DNA from: Euborellia annulipes
Taxonomy: Eukaryota > Arthropoda > Insecta > Dermaptera > Anisolabididae
Direction of reading: 5' to 3'
Assembly (NCBI GenBank): GCA_023213315.1
Contig: JAKCPI010007782.1
Span: 62,001 to 126,000, forward strand
Length of the DNA stretch: 64,000 nt
Shown one piece after another: positions 19,146-30,660 of the stretch. Under the pieces are notes generated by a model. It was not told the DNA's origin. It saw only the letters and a program-made list of their open reading frames with translations, and made no database searches. Position 1 is the stretch's first letter, and every line of letters starts with the position of its first letter. A program made the translations under genes and the position numbers.

Positions 19146-19823
19146 TCTGGTGTGATGCAGCACAGACTCTCTCTTACCTTCGGTAATCGAAAGTTGTGTT
19201 CTGTGCTTGTCACACCAGATTTTTTGTGTCGACATGTATTTAGTTCCCGGCAGTAGGGAATATTTGAATTCAGATGTAAAATTTATAATTATGGGAAAAT
19301 ATTTATATTTTGTTACCATGGCAACCATTTCTCCTATCTTTCCTATGAAGCACAAGAGTAAAGTGGTGCTTCAAACAATTTTGAGGGCAAAACGAGAATA
19401 TACATTTGAAAGAGCATCTAAAAAATAATTGATTTTTGAATTTTAATCAAAATCGTTAAAGCGAATTTTGAGAAAATCGAAAAAAACTGAAAAAAGTACA
19501 TCAGTAAAGTACTAGTACTCTTTGGCCGATTTTGATTAAAAGCTTATTTTTCCGGTCCCGGGGGTGTTTAACTTAAATATAAAATTTCAGTCTCATAGCT
19601 CAATTCCTTCATGCTTAAAATTTGACACACACCACACACCCACCCACCCACCCACCCACACACACACCCACAGACAGACCATGTCGCGAAAACCACTTTT
19701 TTGGATTCAGGGGACCTCAAAACGTGAAGATCCATCAAAAATCTCGACATCGAATTTTTTGACATGAATCCAATACTTTCTCTCTATATATATATTACAT
19801 ATATACATAGGTAAGAGAAAGTA
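19146..19823 (+). mobile_element. HLE copy, near full length (reference copy)
   Basis: A useful reference for the family. The start hairpin (19146-19223) begins TCTGGTGTGA and closes CACACCAGA. The interior has 'ttagttcccggcagtaggg', 'ttaccatggcaaccatttc', 'ctagtactctttgg'; the CA/CCCA microsatellite is at 19625-19678, followed by the end hairpin CTTTCTCTCTATAT...ATAGGTAAGAGAAAG (19777-19820). The motif CTCTTACCT near the start is inverted as AGGTAAGAG near the end. There is no open frame for any transposition protein, so it must be non-autonomous. Architecture (subterminal inverted motifs, terminal stem-loop, central microsatellite, no TIR or fixed TSD) fits the DINE-1/Helentron-associated group best; a hairpin-ended MITE is the alternative. 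Confidence 0.8.
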
Positions 19824-19942
19824 AAATATATATATATATATATTCTTTGAAGTATGCAAAAACTCTTTTTGAGAGTTTGATATGGTCAAAAATAATCAAA
19901 TACACTTGTCTGAATCTAAAATCTGTGAAAATTAAAACTGAA

Positions 19943-20020
19943 TAGGGTTTCTGCACTACAAAAAAAAAAAGCCAATTAACAGAAACTCCACTAACTACCC
20001 CTAGATGAAGCTACCGGCCT
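19943..20020 (-). mobile_element. Harbinger-type MITE, one end only
   Basis: Complement of the terminal repeat seen at 2543 and 62753: 'agggtttctgcactac' inside, 'gatgaagctaccggcc' at the tip. Confidence 0.6.
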
Positions 20021-20104
20021 TGTTGTACTAACTTTAACCTTCACCAAATTAAACAAAAAACAAAATTAGCTACCCAGTGGGCTTTTAAATTAAAAAATTG
20101 GTGT

Positions 20105-20751
20105 TGGCCCAACTTTCTCTTACCTTCGGTAATCGAAAGTTGTGTACTGTGCTTGTCACACCAGATTTTTGTGTCAACATGTATTTAGTTTCCGACAGTA
20201 GGGTACAATTGAATTCAAGATGTAAAATTTATAAGTATGGGAAAATATTTATATTTTGTAACCATGACAACCATTTCTCATATCTTTCCTATGAAGCACA
20301 AGAGTAAAGTGTGCTTCAAACAATTTTGAGGGCAAAACGAGAATATACATTTGAAAGAGCATCTAAAAAATAATTGATTTTTGAATTTTAATCAAAATCG
20401 TTAGAGCGAATTTTGAGAAAATCGAAAAAAACTGAAAAAGTACATCAGTAAAGTACTAGTACTCTTTGGCCGATTTGATTAAAAGCTTATTTTTCCGGTC
20501 CCGGGGGGTGTTTAACTTAAATATAAAATTTCAACCTCCTAGCTCAATTCCTTCATGCTTAAAATTTGAACACACAGACAGACACACACACAGACAGACA
20601 GACAGACCATGTCGCGAAAACCACTTTTTTGGATTCAGGGGACCTCAAAACGTGAAGATCCATCAAAATCTCGACATCGAATTTTTGACATGAATCCAAT
20701 ACTTTCTCTCTATATATATATTACATATATACATAGGTAAGAGAAAGTAAA
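20105..20751 (+). mobile_element. HLE copy, start hairpin half missing
   Basis: Begins inside the start hairpin (ACTTTCTCTTACCTTCGG at 20111) and is otherwise complete, with GACA/CA microsatellite 20573-20607 and GGTAAGAGAAAGT at 20736-20748. Very similar to 19146-19823 only 1 kb away, suggesting recent activity or local duplication. Confidence 0.85.
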
Positions 20752-21640
20752 AAATGTCTTCAATTAAATTTTTTATCTAATTAAAACACGTTGATTCGAT
20801 TCACGTTTTAATTCTCTGTGGCCGATTGTTTGTTTATAATTATGCTAATGAATTTCCAATCGTATTTTAATTAAATTTCACTCTTGTTGACCGAGTGATA
20901 TTTAACAACTGCTTTTTTTTCTTTTTTTTTTCCTTTTAAAAATTTCAGGAGAAACTTTTTTTTAATCGTGTGGAATTTATAATAATTTAAAAGTCATGGT
21001 GATTTAATTTTTCGAATGGCTTTTTCATCGATCTTTTCAAGCTCTCTATTTTACATTTTTTTTTTTTTTGCCTCTTGTTATTATTTTTTTTTCTCCATTC
21101 CCACAAATAATCGATCTAATAAATTATAATTTTATAATTCAAGATTATGAATATGAGCTTCCTAAGTCCGAGGCTGGTTTCTTTTACAAATTTTTCATTT
21201 CCTAAGGGGGAAGCTTTGACTCCTGGCCTGAATAAATAATTTAAAAACTAAATTTAATTCCCCATCTTATTAGTGATGCATCATCGGATTGAAATGATGT
21301 CGAGGTCCCAAGTATCGTAGGCTATCGGCTCCGAGACGTGCGTCATCCAGCATCCCGCATTCAATCAATCAATAGGTCACATTCCAGTTGCAATTGATTC
21401 AATAAATATCAATTATTTACTCGGATTTTAATCGGCCTAATTCTTTCCCCTTTCATAGCAAACCTCAATTGAGATGTTTATACCAGATAGAGGCGGAAGA
21501 AAGCAAAGAGAGGAAGGATAGTATGAATGAATGCTCTCTCTGTTACCAAGTGTCATTATTATTATTATTTCTTAAATAAGATTATGCACGTGTCGAATCT
21601 GCGAGCAGAGTTGGACAAAATACTTTTAAAAAGTATTTCA
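20752..21640. other. unique AT-rich DNA
   Basis: 21275-21400 is more balanced and may be conserved, but no frame or motif is assigned. T-rich tracts near 20912-20936 and 21057-21095. Confidence 0.4.
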
Positions 21641-22393
21641 AATACAAAGTATTTTGAAAAATGTTGATAATAAAAGTGGCAGTCCAGCGATTAGAATGTT
21701 GAAGGAAGAGAGGATGTCAGCCAAAAAGGAGCCTCTATCGAATAAAAATCTCCACTAAGAAGACGTTTCGGGTTTAATTAGATAAATCAATCATCAGTTC
21801 TTAAGAGATTATTGGCAATCTCAAGGTATACACCGTTGAGATGCAGATAGAGTTGTTATATATAAACATATACAAAATTATATAAAAATACAAAATTTGC
21901 ATATCAGTTGTTAGATGCTCATCAGTCAACACGGCCAAGTCTCAAATGTATATGAAAAATTTTGAAAAATGTGTATTTTCGTCACAAAAGACAAAATACT
22001 TGAAATAATATATCTTGGTACAAAATACAAAAGACTAATTTTGAAAATACTTTTTTCAAATACAAAATTTTTGTAATTTTTGTTATTTTGTAATAATTTG
22101 TTTGCTATTAATGTTATTTTGTTCATTTTCATTGATATTAATTTTTTTTTTAAATTGTTATTTTGTATTTGTATATTGTATATTTGATATGAAATTTGTA
22201 TAAAACTTTTGTAAAGCTTTACCCCTATGGCCTCTGGCTAGAGGGAGAAATAAAAAAAAAAATACATTTTTTATATTAATATCATAATTTTTTAAGTAAA
22301 TGTTAAGTTAGTATAGAAATTTAAAATATATTTTATTATTAATACAAAACCCAGAATAAACCCTACATAAACATTAAATATATGTGAATTAAA
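21641..22393 (-). repeat. Penelope-like/LINE relic region
   Basis: Holds the hammerhead-like motif at 21754-21806 and, at 22200-22262, 'ggcctctggctagaggga' followed by poly-A, which looks like a LINE 3' end. Several 'aaaatac' words repeat in the AT-rich parts. Confidence 0.45.
21754..21806 (-). ncRNA. hammerhead-ribozyme-like motif
   Basis: Minus strand: AAGAA, CTGATGA (complement of 21791-21797), T, helix II GATTT/AAACC (one A-C mismatch), GAAAC (complement of 21765-21769), GTC (complement of 21762-21764), TTCTT pairing with AAGAA as helix I. ACGT again gives helix III. Confidence 0.55.
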
Positions 22394-22706
22394 TTGGGAA
22401 GCAGTGTGTGGCTGTCGATGAAATTAATTAATGGGAAGAGGATTTTTAAAGAATCTTCTTATGAATTTCGTGACAAAAAGAAATTTGTAGTACCAGCGCA
22501 CAGGTATGGTCTCTGCTGCCCTATTGCTAGATTATCCAGATTGGGAAATGATGAGCGTTGTCCGAACATGGACATACCAACAATTAGTGTATTTAAGACA
22601 AGGGCTAAATTGTATATATTGAATGTATGTAATTAATACAACAAAATTGAAGAAATGTAAATATATTTGTATTTGGGCTAATTGCCTGTGTAATAATAAA
22701 TAAATA
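22394..22706 (+). pseudogene. non-LTR retrotransposon, reverse-transcriptase C-terminal relic and 3' end
   Basis: The + frame 22394-22636 carries KKFVVPAHRYGLCCPIARL followed by RLGNDE and a TISVFKTRAKLYIL end, matching the usual C-terminus of animal LINE ORF2 proteins (basic 'R-pattern' segment, then F-K-x-x near the stop). The 3' tail is a TAAA repeat (22697-22710). Only the last about 80 codons remain; upstream catalytic motifs are absent. Confidence 0.65.
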
Positions 22707-22894
22707 AATAAAAAGTTATATTGTATTTTCATGTATTTTTAAAATACTTTTTGAGGTTTAAAATGTATTTTCGATATATGCTAAGTATCTTGATATAAAA
22801 TATAGAATGTAACGAAAATACGTATTTCGAATACATGTATTTTCGTTAGTGCCCATCTCTGCCTGCGAGCTGGTTTGAGTGACACATTTGCTTA

Positions 22895-23190
22895 TTAAGG
22901 GGTCATCCACATATTACGTAACGCGTTCCCCCTAACGCGGGGGGGGAGGTCTGACCAAAACGTTACTAATTGTGAAATGGGGACATGGTGGTAACTAAGA
23001 AATTTGGCTGGGGGGCCATGGGACCAGCTTCCTCCGGGGGCCCTGGAAGGTCCCATATTGACTCAATTTTTCTTGAGTCGGTGATCTTTCTGAGGGGGCC
23101 ACGAGCTTTCTGGGGGGGGGCTCCGGGACCCCCTTAGTTACGCCCAAACATGGGGGACCCGGGGGTTTCTCTAAGCGTGACATAACAATT
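22895..23190. mobile_element. nested GC-rich MITEs
   Basis: 22900-22925 reads GGGGTCATCCACATATTACG, an end known from dispersed MITEs in many animals. Inside it, about 22991-23142 is a second MITE with 'ggtaactaagaaatttggctgg' at the left and 'cccccttagttacgcc' at the right, the same family as 44684-44842. Target duplications are unclear. Confidence 0.6.
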
Positions 23191-24902
23191 CAAAGTTGAA
23201 AGGCCAAATTATTTTCGCAAGAGCAAAAAATGAGTGATTATTTGAGCAATGAGGGAAAATTTACAAAAAAAAAAATTAAAAAAAAAAAAGGTAAAATGAT
23301 ATTAATTTTGGGTAAATTTACTGAAAAAAAAGTAAAATGATATGAATTTTGTACAGGAAATTTTAAGAAAAAGTTTCGGTTTCAGGGGGGGTAGTTGCAC
23401 TATAATATACTCATTTTGCCCTGCATTCTGTTGGTTTCATTTTTGCACACTAGCAAAACGTGCACCTTTTGACCAGGATAGCGTGCTTTTTTATCATGGC
23501 AAGTGAAACGAACAAACGATATTAGTGAACTAAAGTTAATATTTTCAAAGATAAATTGATAAATTAAAAAGTATTAAAAATTTTGAAAATTTTCAGCCCT
23601 ATGTATTCAAAGAAAACCTAAATTGAATCATAAAATTTGGTTATATATTATCGATGATAAGTGTTTAGGCATAGATTGTCTAGATAGAATAATCGATTGG
23701 TTCTGGAACAAATGGTTGGAAAATCAGATGCCCCAGAAAGGCAAGAGATCCTGGGATCACCCCGCTCGAAGCCACCAAATACAAAATGTTTTGATTTTTC
23801 CACCGGTATAACTTATAAAGACTCTATTTCATGATCAAAATTAATTTTATTATTACAAATAATTAAATTAAAGAAAGAATACAAGAGTATCAATATATAT
23901 AAATTAGAATAATAGTAGAATATAAAAGGGGAAGAAATTTACCTAAATTGGACTCGTATCTCAGGAGAAATTGGCTTTTTTGGAAGAGCTCGACGCACGT
24001 CCCCTCGTTCTCTTCAATGGCTGTCTCACTACTAAATGCATAAGGCTAATAAGAGAGAAACTGACACGGACCCACCCTCTCTCTAAAGTAACAGACTCAC
24101 TACTAACGTCTCAGGACAGGTTCTAAGGCTCTAGACATCGCCACCTTCAACATGTCTCAACTTGCAAAGGAATAGGGATAAGTATAATCCAATCTAATGA
24201 GAAAAAAAGCTACAAATCAGGAATTTATATAACAACGAAGGGGCTATAGGATCGTGTAGTTTAAGTATAACCCAAACTAATAGGAAAAAGGTATCAAATA
24301 GGAATTTATATAACAATGATTTGATCTTGAAGGGGCTATAGGATCATGTAGTATTAAAGGCAATATTAAAATATTAAAATAAGGACAACTTTATATAATA
24401 AAAATTATATGAAAGAAAGAATCACAAGTGTTTATTTAAATAGCAGTTCTTAGGGAAATTGAAATCAAAGAAACATCAATTATATTGTATATTTTAAGCA
24501 TTCCATCTTAGATTAATTTCAGGGATTATATAGAGAATGGTGGTTGGTGATCATTTGGATATAAAACTGGTATTTTTTCAGTATTTTTCTCAGGCTGAAG
24601 GAGTTCCTTTAAGCAAATAAAATTTATTTATTTAATTAAATACAAATCTCTCCCTGAGGAAGAGTGTCGCCTCTTTCAGTTGACTTACAGTTTAATAATA
24701 AATGAGTTTTTTTCAATCTTTTATAGGATACAATATTTTAAACAATTTTATAGGCTCCCTGCCTGGCTGCTTTCCTCTTCAATCCTTTATTCAATTCTAT
24801 ACAGCCACTTTCTACATTAAATTTTAAACAATTTGTTTTAGTTATAACTTATACTTTTTTCTTTTGTTTCGAACTTGGATTGGTTTGGGGATTTATTCAT
24901 AT
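23191..24902. other. unique DNA, no gene seen
   Basis: A 62-codon + frame (23623-23811) has no family match that I recognise. 24170-24360 contains a short imperfect direct repeat around 'gggctataggatc' (24241 and 24342). 23930-24150 has more balanced composition with no splice-flanked frame. Confidence 0.4.
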
Positions 24903-25035
24903 ACAAGTGGTAAAGCCTTCGGCGAGCAAATGCTTCAAATTTATTCTTGCTAGCTGTTTGGAAATTTTGCAGCCCAGATAGGCACATACACAGAGGATCA
25001 GGAAGTAAGTCGCTAGCGCTTTATATTATAGAATG
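24903..25035 (+). repeat. dispersed repeat (pair of 60955-61140)
   Basis: Shares 'agtggtaaa', 'gccttcggcgagcaaatgc', 'atttattcttgct', 'tgtttggaaattt' and a 'ctagcgctttatat' end with 60955-61140. Family not recognised. Confidence 0.75.
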
Positions 25036-25049
25036 ATATTTTGGCAACT

Positions 25050-25335
25050 TTATTTCATAAGTGCATTGTGATGACTTTTTCTTCTTTTTTCATATTTTCC
25101 AACACTTTCTTTCAACTTTCCTTGAGTTGATATTATCAAACCGACTCTTATTAAGTGGTTGTTAATGTTGATTCCTGCTGGTGGATTGGCTATGACTCGA
25201 AGTATCTTCGACTGGATTCTTTCTATTGCTAGGTCGTTGGACTTAAGCGATGTACGAAAACGATGCCACACAGTATAATTTCTTACTTGTTCAATGATGT
25301 CTTCTATGAACTGTTGAAATCAAGAAAGTAAAAGG
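25050..25335 (-). pseudogene. Jockey/CR1-like LINE reverse-transcriptase C-terminal relic
   Basis: The minus frame 25271-25050 begins WHRFRTSLKSNDLAIERIQSK-like and continues ILRVIANPPAG, then a helix-rich end, matching the region after the reverse-transcriptase thumb (I-x-R-x-Q-x-K-x-L-R) in Jockey/CR1-type ORF2. A further LINE-like stretch upstream (25272-25330) is shared with 41833-41875. The catalytic core is missing. Confidence 0.7.
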
Positions 25336-26012
25336 AGAAACACATCATCTTTATAGCAGGAGAGGTCAAGTGTGATAAGAAAATTATAATAAAAAAAAAA
25401 AAAAAAATCATTTTCAAAAAGATTTATTTCATGAAGTTGCTGGCGCCACCGTTTTTTGTAACCAGAATGCCGCATTTCTAAGATTTTATTTTTCAAATCC
25501 CTTGTAAGATTTCTGCCATTTTTTTTTTTGCATCGTCTGGATCAGAATCTTAAATTTAATAATTTTTTCAAGGACAGTCCCGCCTGTCCTCTCCTCTCGA
25601 CGGTCCTCTTTAGAAGATAAATATTTCTTCTTTCTTGACATATATATTACTCATAAATTTTATCAAAAAATTTGTCCTCATATATTAAGTGGCCGCTCGC
25701 TTAAAGCATGTAAGTGAATAATCTCCTGATGAGTCACAGCCGAATTGTCCGAGGAGAGGATCCCGAAGGAGATTCAGGAGATTCCAAATGAACGATGCTA
25801 AGCAACTCTGACTCAGCTCTCATTTAATCATTCTTTTCTATGAGGTCAGGGACTCCAGCCGTCGACAACAACGCTATATTTGGCCTCATACCATCGCTAA
25901 ATTCTTAATGGCTATACTTGGAAGAGTCTACCGCTTATTATTAATGATACATTAAAGCTTTTTCTTTCGTATATAAAACAAGGATTGTATAGGCACCAAA
26001 AAATGTCGATAT
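25336..26012. other. unique DNA, no gene seen
   Basis: 25690-25930 has more balanced composition, with TGAGTCA at 25731-25737 and 'ctgatgagtcacagccgaatt', but no splice-flanked frame. 25600-25690 is T-rich. Confidence 0.4.
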
Positions 26013-26161
26013 TAGGATGGCTTTTAATTTTCAAGTTTGATAATTTTTTTTTTGGACTTAGCAGCAGTTTTGTTTTTCAATTTTTCTAAAGACACATGCA
26101 GTTCACTGAAGGGGTAGCCCAAGAAAAACTATCAAACTTGAAAAATAAAATCCTCCCCAAT
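26013..26161. mobile_element. small MITE-like fold-back
   Basis: Left 'ttttcaagtttgataa' and right 'tatcaaacttgaaaaa' belong to arms of about 27 bp with a 'ggat' outer block on each side. No clear target duplication. Confidence 0.55.
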
Positions 26162-26645
26162 GTTTATGTACACGGGAACAAGATGATGGATTACAAACAA
26201 ATTATTTTAATCAAGGATTAATTAGAAACAAACCAGCTCAAGGATTTCCTAATTTTACTCCTTTGCCCCCTCTCCTCTCCAGGCCAAAGAATTTTATCTA
26301 TTCATAAATAAATTAATTAAACTATTCGAGTTCAATGCTGTCAAATTAGAAAAAAATAATAATAATTAATAATTTAAAATCCATTAATAATCTACTTTAT
26401 CAAAACTAGATAAGATAATATTATTAGGCCTACTCTTTATTTTAAAAAATATATTTTTTGTAAACTTATGAGGAACGATAACCCCGAATATTATTAATCT
26501 CATCTCAATTATATTTATATATTTATTTACTAGTAGTCATATCCTTTTGATGTCTAATTTTAAATTCCGATTGCGCCATCAAATGAAATATTAAATAAAA
26601 AATAAATCACTTTATTCTCTAAATAATTTCCATATTATTCACTTC

Positions 26646-26680
<35 letters not shown>

Positions 26681-27364
26681 TTATCAATCAGAGGAAATGC
26701 CATCCCTCAAAAAGAGGCCACGTGTTTCAATCAGAATGAATTTAATAAAAGTAAAAAATACGACTTATAAATAACTTACTCATCAATCAATGTATTAGAA
26801 GTATCAGAATAATTTATTCTATGGGTAACAAGATTGCGAAAAGCGCATAAGAATTTGAATGCGCATGCGTTAAAACCAGAACATTTCCCATCAAATAAAG
26901 ACAAGTATTTAATAATACCATTGCACACATTCTTCTCTATTTTTTTAAATAATTATTATTATAATAATTTTTTAACAAAATTAAACATTGATAATCACTT
27001 TTATATTTAAGTCAGCACCTGGAAAAATATGTATATTAGGACTGATGACGTTCCCAAAAAAAATGTATGTCTTAATTTTAAATTGAAGGCATATCTTGAA
27101 CAATATATTATTATATATATTGACACATTTGACTAGTATTAATTGCATTTAAAATTATATTACTATTTATAATTAACTATTATAATATTTTATTTTATAA
27201 ATTAATCTTTGAAATAATGAAATATTGGGTTTCTGTTTTTTAATGAAAAGCCTACACCTGCACACTAGAGGCAATTAAGAATATTAAACAATATTCGTTC
27301 CTTTTCAAAATACTGGACTGCTTAAAATGAACTCATTTTTGAGTAGTTGCGGAGAATTTATAGA
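26162..27364. other. AT-rich, no gene seen
   Basis: Long A tract at 26650-26677. A GCGCATGCG palindrome at about 26860-26868 could bind an NRF1-type factor, but nothing else suggests a promoter. Confidence 0.45.
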
Positions 27365-27410
27365 TAATCGAAAGTTGTGTGATGTTCTGTCACACCAGAT
27401 TTATTTTATT
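27365..27410 (+). repeat. HLE start-hairpin fragment
   Basis: 'aatcgaaagttgtgt' and 'gtcacaccagattt', the right half of the HLE start hairpin, with a shortened loop. Confidence 0.6.
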
Positions 27411-27526
27411 ATTATTATACAGTATATAATAATCATTCATCTCTGATTTTGTATGAAGTAAATACATTTTATTATTGACAAATCTTGGTTGAATCATATA
27501 TGATAATATATAGGTATGTATAATTT

Positions 27527-27577
27527 CCAATAACTGAAGATGGCCAAATAAATTCAGGCCGAAACGTCTTATTCTGG
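27527..27577 (+). ncRNA. hammerhead-ribozyme-like motif, intact boxes
   Basis: CC, AATAA, CTGAAGA (27534-27540), T, helix II GGCC/GGCC (27542-27545 with 27557-27560), GAAAC (27561-27565), GTC (27566-27568), TTATT, CT bulge, GG. AATAA/TTATT plus CC/GG form helix I with a 2-nt bulge. The relic continues to about 27650, matching one arm of 10598-10814, here with the core C intact. Confidence 0.6.
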
Positions 27578-27650
27578 GAATTTTATTGAACCTCGAGCAT
27601 TCCAATTTGGTTTATATCTTCATCCCTTCATTACAATCACATCACAGCCC

Positions 27651-28454
27651 CAACTGTAAGGAAGAGGCTATTTATTTTACAATGCTATATCAGAACCCTA
27701 GAGGTAAAATTTATAATTTTTTTGTTTTGTTAACAAAACAATTATTTCTTTTGTTTTTTCTTATTCAGATCAAGAGTAAAGTGTGCTAAAAACATTATAG
27801 GAGGTAATAAATGGCTAGTTCAATAGTAAAAACTGTTGGCCAAAATATAAATTTTAAATATATAAACTCTACATCCACAACTATTATACGACTCATATAT
27901 ATAAACTAATGGATGAATAATGGAAGTGAAGAAATATCTTTTCTTCAACTGGAAGATTACCCATATATTTCTTCTCAATTGATTGTCTTATAATCTTTGT
28001 TTAGTCCAAGTGATGAAGAAGAATTCACAGGAGAAGTCCAATCCAAGCCTCTGAATATCGACACAATTACTGTCACCTTCACAATTCTTCTTTTTATATT
28101 TCGTTGAAAAACTTGATTATTATTTTAAAAAATCCTGTATCTTCTTGAAGAAAATAGAGTGATTATAGTGATTAATAAAATAAAATCCTAGAAAATTAAT
28201 AGTTTTTGATTATTAAAAGCCATATGCATTAACAAACATTTTGTTAAATTATCACATATGATGTTAGTATTAGGAAAAATTTCGTCATGTTGATGATTAT
28301 GAGGATGATATTTTTTTTCAGGAATAAAAAGCGTTTTTGTTAGGAGCTCTCTCTGGGAAATTTATCACAGGAAGTGTTATCAACAAACAAAATAAAAAAA
28401 AAAAAAAAAATCTCGTGCAAAAACATAATTACAAAAAAAAAAAAAAATTGACTT
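27651..28454. other. AT-rich, no gene seen
   Basis: Minus-strand intron side of the promoter-like island that follows. Poly-A tracts at 28391-28408 and 28435-28447. Confidence 0.4.
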
Positions 28455-28456
28455 AC

Positions 28457-28960
28457 ATTCATTCGGTGGTTGAAAACAAAACAAAAGCAAAAGACAACAC
28501 AACAAAAAATAAATAAATAATAAAAAATGACGACTAAAGAACGAAATCAGCTTTCACAATGATCTCAGAATCAAATACATCTGTCAAATCATTATGAAAA
28601 CCGGGTTCGTCTTTTGAGGGTGGAACTCTCGGCGCGAAAGAAGCTCGGGTAAAAATAACCTAAGAGAGAGATAGATAGCTAGAAAGGGTGAATGGGGAGG
28701 GAGAGAGGGAGAGGGAGAGGGAGAGAGAGAGAGAGAGATGCTGCATCTGCGCCAGATGAATGAGAAGAGCATGAATGAATTCCGGCTGTCGCGGTCGTCG
28801 GTCAGCTGACCGCTGACGTCAGTGTCCTTAGCACTTATCAACATGCACACAGGAAATGGCCGTCGCCGCCGCGCAATCAAATCATTGACAGATTACAGGC
28901 CGCCAAACAAAGAAAACGGGCAGCCGCCGTCAATGCTGCTTCTGGAAAAGTACAGTACTC
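28457..28960 (-). promoter_or_regulatory. promoter-like island with candidate minus-strand first exon
   Basis: A sharp rise in C+G and CpG within AT-rich DNA. On the minus strand it holds a CRE box TGACGTCA (28814-28821), CpG clusters (28858-28875, 28915-28930), a long CT tract (28680-28738) and a good 5' splice site GAAT|GTAAGT (GT at 28456-28455). Frames on the minus strand are open but low-complexity (Ser/Pro from the CT tract), more like 5' UTR than protein. It is best read as an internal alternative promoter/first exon of the minus-strand gene; orientation is inferred only from the splice site. Confidence 0.45.
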
Positions 28961-30419
28961 CAATTAACAAAACACAAAGGGGATATATTTTATATATTAT
29001 TATAAAAATGTCAGCTAAATTGAATGATGTCAGTGTGAGTAATAACTCTATTTAACATTGTTGGTTAACTTGCATCATTTTGTGTCAAAATTGTAACAAT
29101 TTTTCGCTAATTGAATCAAATTATTCTGACTGATGTGAGATATGAACCCTAATCTTCAACACCAAAATATTTTTTAACTTTAATTTTCAATCTTATAATC
29201 ATTAACAAAATATAATTATTGATAGCTTTCGACGGCCATTGTTTGGAATATTTATCATCTAGATGAATAATTTTTATTATTATCAAGAATAAACTACAAA
29301 ATTCAATATTTTCCTAGACGTCAATGAGTTAAGTTTTATTTAGAAAATTGTAAAAAAACAAATATTCAATTCATACAAATAAATGTACAGAAAAAGTAAT
29401 TTTATATTGATATTATTAAAGAAACAATTCTGAAATTAGTACAATGAGTGATATTAACCCTGACAAATAGGGGAATGATAGTAAAGCCTAGGGATCCGGA
29501 CTCGCATCTATTTATTGGTTTTGATAAAAATGTTGACAATACCGATAACTTATGTTTACAAGCATTTTCTGCTATTATATGGGATATGAATTCACCTATT
29601 TGTATAAAAAAAAAAAACTGAATTTCATTTAAATGACGAAATAACTACAGCTCGAAAGATAAGTCAAAACGAAAAGAAAATATAAATATTTTAATGAAAC
29701 AACGCTGCATTAAACAATGTATTCTACAATCATAACCTTATCTGAGATATCAATAAATAGCGAGGGCGTGAAAGAAAATGAAAAAGTTGATAGAATAAAA
29801 AATCACAATTGCTAAGTCCCTAAAAGAACGTGACTGGGGCGACAGAGGTGGAAAGCGGGTTGCCTATAGGTTCCTTCCTCTATTTTTCTTCTTTTAAAAA
29901 TAATTTTATATTTTTCTTAATTTCGCAGTGTGAATGAATATAGACGAAGACAGAAGAAGAAGAATGAAGATTTTTATAGATCTATATAAAATTTTGAAGA
30001 TGATTTTTTTTCAGCTCTGGAAAATTTTGAATCAATTTTTTACGAAACTCTTGACCACCAGTGAGTGTATTTGATGGTGTTTTTATAATTATAAAGTATA
30101 TTATAATCATGACAAAATCCATATTAATTGCTTTTTGAATGGAATTTTTTTTATTATATAATCTAAACTTTTTCATGTTCTGACGTTATTTGCACTATTA
30201 AAGGAAAAAGGATTAAAATATTTTCAATTTAATATCCAAAATCGCTGTGAGATTTTTTCAATCTGGCCTGATTAGAGGCCAGTCAACATTTTATTAATAA
30301 ATTTATATTATTTCAACAGGATTGATCACTTCCTATTTTCTTCATATATATTCGTTATATTAAGTAAAAAAAAAAAATATGAATCAAATTTAAGTAGCTT
30401 AAAAAGTATGATATTCTTA
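28961..30419. other. AT-rich, no gene seen
   Basis: No repeats recognised. One more balanced patch at 29820-29880. Confidence 0.4.
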
Positions 30420-30660
30420 AAGTAGTCGAATTGGTAGAGGCGTCATACATATGAAAGGAAGAAAGCAAGGGTTCGAGTTCAAACCTCTTTTTTTTAACTA
30501 GTGTATGAAACTTTTAATAAATTGATTTATGAAAGTACATTTTTTAGTATACGAACTTTTACATATAACCGAATCTAAAATTATTAAACAGTTTGTGTAA
30601 CAGACTTCATATACAAGTTTATGAATGTGCCTTGAAAATTTTTAACAGTGCAGTAAAAAG
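30420..30660 (+). repeat. SINE-B copy, full length
   Basis: A box TTGGTAGAGGCG (30431-30442) and B box GGTTCGAGTTC (30470-30480), a T tract, then a body with 'aacagtttgtgtaacag' and 'tatacaagtttatgaat' to a 'taacagtgcagtaaaa' end. It provides the uninterrupted version of the copy at 40492-41335. Confidence 0.75.

Noticed and set aside
25722..25750. CTGATGAGTC...CCGAATT looked like a hammerhead core
   Set aside because: GAAA is missing (GAATT) and no helix II can form; the TGAGTCA inside is more simply an AP-1-like word.
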